From contig NZ_MSXV01000058.1 in assembly GCF_001945395.1 (NCBI RefSeq), forward strand, positions 472,555 through 518,367: a DNA stretch of 45,813 nucleotides. Reading direction: 5' to 3'. The notes under the pieces were generated by a model. That model was not told the origin of the DNA. It saw only the letters and a list, made by a program, of their open reading frames with translations, and searched no databases. The translations under genes were made by a program, and so were the position numbers. Shown here in pieces: positions 42,299-45,813 of this stretch (positions are counted from its first letter, which is position 1; every line of letters starts with the position of its first letter). The stretch is from Pseudomonas sp. PA15(2017) (GTDB lineage: Bacteria > Pseudomonadota > Gammaproteobacteria > Pseudomonadales > Pseudomonadaceae).

Positions 42299-42476
42299 CT
42301 AAGAGCCTTTTCGAAGTCTCGCGAGCTAGAGCAATGCAAGGGCTAGGCGCCCCCGCAAAAACAGGCGAGGACGCGGAGTTTACGAGCTGTAAATGAGCAG
42401 TCTGACTGGGCTGGCAATCCAGCCTGTTTTTAACGCCGCAGTGCCGACGCGCAGCAGACTTTGAACAGGTTCTAAG
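42299..42476. mobile_element. MITE-like 178-bp element
   Basis: Imperfect terminal inverted repeats of about 21 bases: CTAAGAGCCTTTTCGAAGTC at the left and the reverse complement CTTAGAACCTGTTCAAAGTC at the right, with about 16 of 20 matches. The inside has no open frame but holds paired AACAGGC and GCCTGTT segments. Non-autonomous element most likely; a small structured RNA is a lesser alternative. Confidence 0.6.
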
Positions 42477-42574
42477 TCAGCTCGACGATTACAACCATGG
42501 CAGCCGCCATAACGGCCGGCTGTCAATAACAAAAGCAATCAGGGCACGCTGCTCGACACTCAAGGGAGAACACC

Positions 42575-43672
42575 ATGAACCGCCGCAATCTGTTCGGCGC
42601 CGCGATGGCGCTGTGTGCTGCCATCGGCCTGGCCGGCTGCAAGGAAGAAACACCCGCCGGGCAAGGCAGCGCCACCGCTGCCAAAGCCGAGACCTTCCAC
42701 TGGAAGATGGTCACCTCCTGGCCGAAGAACTACCCCGGCCTGGGTACTGGCGCCGAGCGGCTGGCCGAGCGCATCAATGCCATGAGCGCCGGGCGCCTGA
42801 CCGTCAAGGTCTACGCCGCCGGTGAGCTGGTGCCGGCCTTGGAAGTGTTCGATGCAGTGTCCCGCGGTACCGCCGAAATGGGCCATGGCACGCCGTACTA
42901 CTGGAAAGGCAAGGTGCCGGCGGCGCAGTTCTTCTCCTCGGTGCCGTTCGGCCTGTCGACCCTGGAAATGAACGCCTGGCTGAGCAAGGGCGGCGGTCAG
43001 GCCCTGTGGGACGAAACCTACGCGCCCTATGGCGTGAAGCCCCTGTCGGCGGGTAACACCACCATGCAGATGGGCGGCTGGTACAACAAGGAAATCAACT
43101 CCCTGGACGACATCAAGGGCCTGAAGATCCGCATGCCGGGCCTGGGCGGCGAGGTGTGGACCAAACTCGGCGCGATTACCGTCAACCTGCCTGGCGGCGA
43201 GATCTTCACGGCCCTGCAGACCCACGTGATCGACGCCACCGACTGGATCAGCCCATACAACGACCTGGCCTTCGGCCTGCACAAGGCGGCCAAGTACTAC
43301 TACTTTCCGGGCTGGCAGGAGCCGCAGGCGGTGGTCGAGTCGATGGTCAACCAGAAAGCCTTCGACAGCCTGCCGACCGACCTGCAGGCGATCGTCGTCG
43401 AAGCCGCCCGCGCCGCGACCCTGGACATGATGGACGACTACGTCTTCCACAACGCCAAGTCCCTGGCCCAGCTGAAGGAGCAGGGTGTGACGATCAAACG
43501 TTTCCCCGACGAAGTACTGGCGGCGATGAAGCGTGAATCGCACACCGTACTCGAAGACCTGGCCGGCCAGAACGAGCTCAACGGCCGCATCTGGAAATCG
43601 ATGAAGACCTTCCAGGACGAAGCCGCGCCGGTGGGCGAAGTGACCGAGAAAGAGCTTTACAACTGGCGATGA
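42575..43672 (+). CDS. TRAP transporter substrate-binding protein, DctP family
   Basis: A 365-residue periplasmic binding lipoprotein with lipobox LAGC (Cys22). DctP-family landmarks include WPKNYPGLGTGAERLAERI, the RMPGLGGEVW segment that holds the ligand arginine, and TALQTHVIDATDWISPYND. It resembles TakP-type proteins that bind 2-oxoacids such as pyruvate, sometimes with a cation. No DctQ/DctM membrane subunits are adjacent, so it is either an orphan or uses a permease elsewhere. CAAGGGAGA precedes the ATG. Confidence 0.9.
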   Translation: MNRRNLFGAAMALCAAIGLAGCKEETPAGQGSATAAKAETFHWKMVTSWPKNYPGLGTGAERLAERINAMSAGRLTVKVYAAGELVPALEVFDAVSRGTAEMGHGTPYYWKGKVPAAQFFSSVPFGLSTLEMNAWLSKGGGQALWDETYAPYGVKPLSAGNTTMQMGGWYNKEINSLDDIKGLKIRMPGLGGEVWTKLGAITVNLPGGEIFTALQTHVIDATDWISPYNDLAFGLHKAAKYYYFPGWQEPQAVVESMVNQKAFDSLPTDLQAIVVEAARAATLDMMDDYVFHNAKSLAQLKEQGVTIKRFPDEVLAAMKRESHTVLEDLAGQNELNGRIWKSMKTFQDEAAPVGEVTEKELYNWR

Positions 43673-43855
43673 GGCGTCAGCGGATGTGCAGTGAAACGGA
43701 GCCTGCGGGTTCCGTTTCGCTTCCTGCTTTCATTGACTTGGCGTAGCGCGAACCGTTTCGCTGGGCAAAAGCTCGAAACATTCTGTTGCTGGTCATGCCC
43801 ACCTGCCACGGGCAAGATGTCTAACAGTGTTTCAATAACCGAGAGAAAACCGATA

Positions 43856-44713
43856 ATGCAGCGTTTCCTCAGCATCGCCCTGGTAATCTGCCTGGGCCTG
43901 TCTTTCAGCCTGACTGCCGACGCCAAGCGTATGGGCGGCGGCAAATCCTTTGGCGCCGCGCCGAGCCACCAGACCCGTCAGGCCACGCCGCCTTCCCAAC
44001 CTAACGCCAACGCCGCTTCCCCAGGCCGCACGCCGGCTGCCGCCAGCGGTGCTTCGCGCTGGCTCGGCCCGCTGGCCGGCCTGGCCGCCGGTGGCCTGCT
44101 GGCCTCCATGTTCATGGGCGACGGCTTCGAAGGCCTGCAGATCATGGACATGTTGATCTTCGGCCTGATCGCCTTCCTGCTGTTCCGCTTCCTGGCCGCC
44201 CGTCGCCAGAAGCAGCAGCCGAACGTCGCCGCTGCCGGTGGTGCGCCGTTCCAGCGAGAGGCCCATGGCCAGCCGCAGCCGGCTCAGCCGTCGATCTTCG
44301 GTGGCAGCAGCGCCGCGGCAATCAAGCCGGTGATCAACGCACCTGCCTGGTTCAACGAGGAAAGCTTCGTCAATGCCGGTCGCGAGCACTTCCTGAGCCT
44401 GCAGCAGCACTGGGACGCGAACGAGATGGACAAGATCGCCGAGTTCGTGACCCCGCAACTGCTGGAGTTCCTCAAGCGTGAGCGTGCCGATCTGGGCGAT
44501 GGCTTCCAGTCCACCTACATCGACAACCTCGACGTGCAGCTGGATGGTGTCGACGACCACGCCGACAAGACCATTGCCACCCTGACTTTCAGCGGTGTTT
44601 CAAAGACCTCGCGCTTCGACCAGGGCGAGGCCTTCAGCGAAAGCTGGCGCCTGGAGCGTGCCGTTGGCGAGAACCAGCCTTGGCTGGTCGCCGGTATCCG
44701 CCAGAACGGCTGA
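43856..44713 (+). CDS. Tim44-like domain membrane protein
   Basis: A 285-residue protein with a signal or anchor sequence (QRFLSIALVICLGLSFSLTADA), then KRMGGGKSFG, a Gln/Pro/Ala-rich linker, two transmembrane segments (LAGLAAGGLLASMFMG and MDMLIFGLIAFLLFRFL), and a C-terminal Tim44-like domain from about residue 165 (NEESFVNAGREHFLSLQQHWD). Bacterial Tim44-like proteins are common in Pseudomonas; their role is not established. Start at 43856 after GAGAGAAAACC. A strong terminator follows directly. Confidence 0.85.
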   Translation: MQRFLSIALVICLGLSFSLTADAKRMGGGKSFGAAPSHQTRQATPPSQPNANAASPGRTPAAASGASRWLGPLAGLAAGGLLASMFMGDGFEGLQIMDMLIFGLIAFLLFRFLAARRQKQQPNVAAAGGAPFQREAHGQPQPAQPSIFGGSSAAAIKPVINAPAWFNEESFVNAGREHFLSLQQHWDANEMDKIAEFVTPQLLEFLKRERADLGDGFQSTYIDNLDVQLDGVDDHADKTIATLTFSGVSKTSRFDQGEAFSESWRLERAVGENQPWLVAGIRQNG

Positions 44714-44727
44714 TCCCACACGCACTG

Positions 44728-44759
44728 AAAGAACCCGGGCTTGCCCGGGTTTCTTTTTT
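44728..44759 (+). terminator. Intrinsic terminator after the Tim44-domain gene
   Basis: AACCCGGGC and GCCCGGGTT form a 9-bp stem with a 2-base apex, followed by TCTTTTTT. It lies 15 bases after the stop codon. Confidence 0.93.
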
Positions 44760-44984
44760 GCAGCGTTTTTTGCGGAACCTCCAGGCAGCCGCCTTACTCA
44801 ATGCGCTGCGAATGCAGTTACATGCCCATATGGCCTTTTGCCCCTAGTGGCTTGTGACGGCCTTCCATTCAGCGTAAAAAGCTGCGTTATCGAGGAGCAG
44901 CAATGCAGCCGGGCCAGCTGGCCTGCATCTGCGTCGTGCGCTCCGGAATCTGATCAGAATCGCCAGGACTCAGGTGGAGCCGCC

Positions 44985-45392
44985 GTGGAAGAAGTCATCG
45001 AACAACTGCGTGAATTGAACGAGCCGGTGCCGGTACCGCTGGAGCTGCCCGAGGAAGAGCTGCTGGTGGAGATCGAGGAGCAGATCCTCATCAACCTGCC
45101 CTTCGAGCTACGCGAATTCCTGCTCAAGGTCAGCGACGTGGTGTACGGCCGCCTGGAGCCGGTCACCGTGACCGACCCGCAATCGCACACCTACCTGCCC
45201 GAAGTGGCCTCGGTCGCCTGGTCCCTGGGCGTGCCACGCGAGCTGGTGCCGATCTGCGAAGACCAGGGCAACTACTACTGCGTCGAACAGGACGGCACCG
45301 TGCTGCTCTGGGACGGCGAGGAAGAAGACCTCACCGACGACAGCTGGGATTCGGTGTGGCACTGGGTGCGGGAAGTCTGGCTGGAGGAGTAA
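44985..45392 (+). CDS. SMI1/KNR4-family protein
   Basis: A 135-residue acidic protein with SMI1/KNR4 (SUKH) hallmarks: LPFELREFLLKVSDVVYG near the middle, VPICEDQGNYYCVEQDGTVLLWD, and a terminal DSVWHWVREVW. SUKH proteins often act as immunity proteins against nuclease toxins, but single chromosomal copies like this occur without toxins. GTG start at 44985 preceded by AGGTGGAG; the open frame extends back to 44595 across the terminator, which is not credible. No toxin gene is nearby. Confidence 0.8.
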   Translation: MEEVIEQLRELNEPVPVPLELPEEELLVEIEEQILINLPFELREFLLKVSDVVYGRLEPVTVTDPQSHTYLPEVASVAWSLGVPRELVPICEDQGNYYCVEQDGTVLLWDGEEEDLTDDSWDSVWHWVREVWLEE

Positions 45393-45407
45393 TGCCAGCC
45401 AGCCTCT

Positions 45408-45479
45408 TAGCCCGGGTTGAGCACAGCGATACCCGGGAAATGCTGTCCTGGGTATCGCTTCGCTCGACACCAGGCTACG
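45408..45479. repeat. REP pair, CCCGGGT / CGCTTCGCTCGA family
   Basis: TAGCCCGGGTTGAGC on the left and GCTTCGCTCGACACCAGGCTACG on the right (quoted as half-motifs), with CCCGGG and CCTGGG inside. Same family as 29-62 and 22114-22180. Confidence 0.75.
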
Positions 45480-45547
45480 ACCAATACGACAAGGGCGCCT
45501 ATACAGAGCGTGTGAAAAGTCGCTGATGCAGGTAGTGATCCCATCAG

Positions 45548-45580
45548 ACGCCCCGACATTGTTCGGGGCGTTTGCTTTTG
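45548..45580. terminator. Hairpin after the transposase remnant
   Basis: ACGCCCCGA (45548-45556) and TCGGGGCGT (45563-45571) form a 9-bp stem followed by TTGCTTTTG on the plus strand. It lies 28 bases past the transposase stop and may be the element's boundary structure or a chance terminator. Confidence 0.5.
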
Positions 45581-45608
45581 TACGATTCGAAAGGTCGCGA
45601 CCAACCTT

Positions 45609-45813
45609 TCAGGTGAGCAGCTCGATCATTCGCTGCGCACCCAGCACCTTGATAGCTCGCTTGAGGTTGTAGGCCTGTACCGCCAGTGACATTTACGCAC
45701 GCGCGCCACTGAAGTGACGCATCAGGAAACGGCCGTTGCCCATTATCCATTGTTTGAGATTGCCGAAGGGGTGTTCGACGATGCTGCGACGCCTGCTCAT
45801 CATCTCAGGATGT
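45609..45813 (-). pseudogene. 3' end of an IS1182/IS5-type transposase, interrupted by a stop
   Basis: Minus-strand reading from the window edge gives MMSRRRSIVEHPFGNLKQW, then RFLMRHFSGARA, a TAA, then MSLAVQAYNLKRAIKVLG to a normal TGA. RR-x-IVEHPFG contains the catalytic Glu of DDE transposases, and GARAEMSLAVQAYNLKR is the expected continuation, so a Glu codon has become TAA. The rest of the gene is outside the window. Family assignment between IS1182 and IS5 is by pattern only. Confidence 0.75.

Overview
The window is high-GC DNA from a gamma-proteobacterium, almost certainly a Pseudomonas. The evidence is divergent trpI/trpBA control, a choline-O-sulfate cassette next to trp, a UvrD of Pseudomonas length, and several families of Pseudomonas REP palindromes. 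From memory, the betC, LysR, SulP and trp genes recur close together in P. aeruginosa (about PA0029-PA0037).

Layout. 1-2800: phosphodiesterase, Zn-type glyoxalase I, a DUF3060 protein and trpI. 2804-5821: a DUF3592 gene ahead of trpI, then the divergent trpBA and its terminator. 5833-8474: a 2-hydroxyacid dehydrogenase facing an Nramp-fold transporter that lacks the usual metal ligands. 8488-10149: a small reductase and its divergent LysR. 10218-14157: a Fur-box-linked FecI/FecR/FecA-type iron uptake unit. 14208-16201: PbpG and an EamA transporter. 16256-22099: choline-O-sulfate use (LysR, DOPA-dioxygenase-like protein, choline sulfatase, choline-type binding protein, SulP anion transporter). 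22177-24691: an MFS permease resembling siderophore permeases and an alpha/beta hydrolase.

24745-39568 looks like accessory DNA between a decayed chemotaxis-receptor fragment and uvrD. It holds two systems. The first (25046-33516) is a TonB-dependent receptor behind a Zur-like box, followed by a type III PLP decarboxylase, an SbnB-like dehydrogenase, a MATE exporter, a HisC-like aminotransferase and an SbnA-like synthase. SbnA/SbnB make L-2,3-diaminopropionate in staphyloferrin B synthesis, yet no NRPS or NIS synthetase is present here. My reading is a compact, probably zinc-regulated metallophore system of undescribed chemistry. The second (34123-39568) is a class II microcin-like precursor (short double-glycine-type leader, glycine-zipper body) with its own complete C39-peptidase ABC transporter, HlyD-type adaptor and TolC-type channel. 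No immunity gene is recognisable.

39908-45813: uvrD, a 178-bp MITE-like element, an orphan TRAP binding protein, a Tim44-domain protein, an SMI1/KNR4 protein, and the broken 3' end of a transposase at the window edge.

No rRNA, tRNA, CRISPR array or prophage was seen. All functional calls come from reading motifs by eye; no database search was run.
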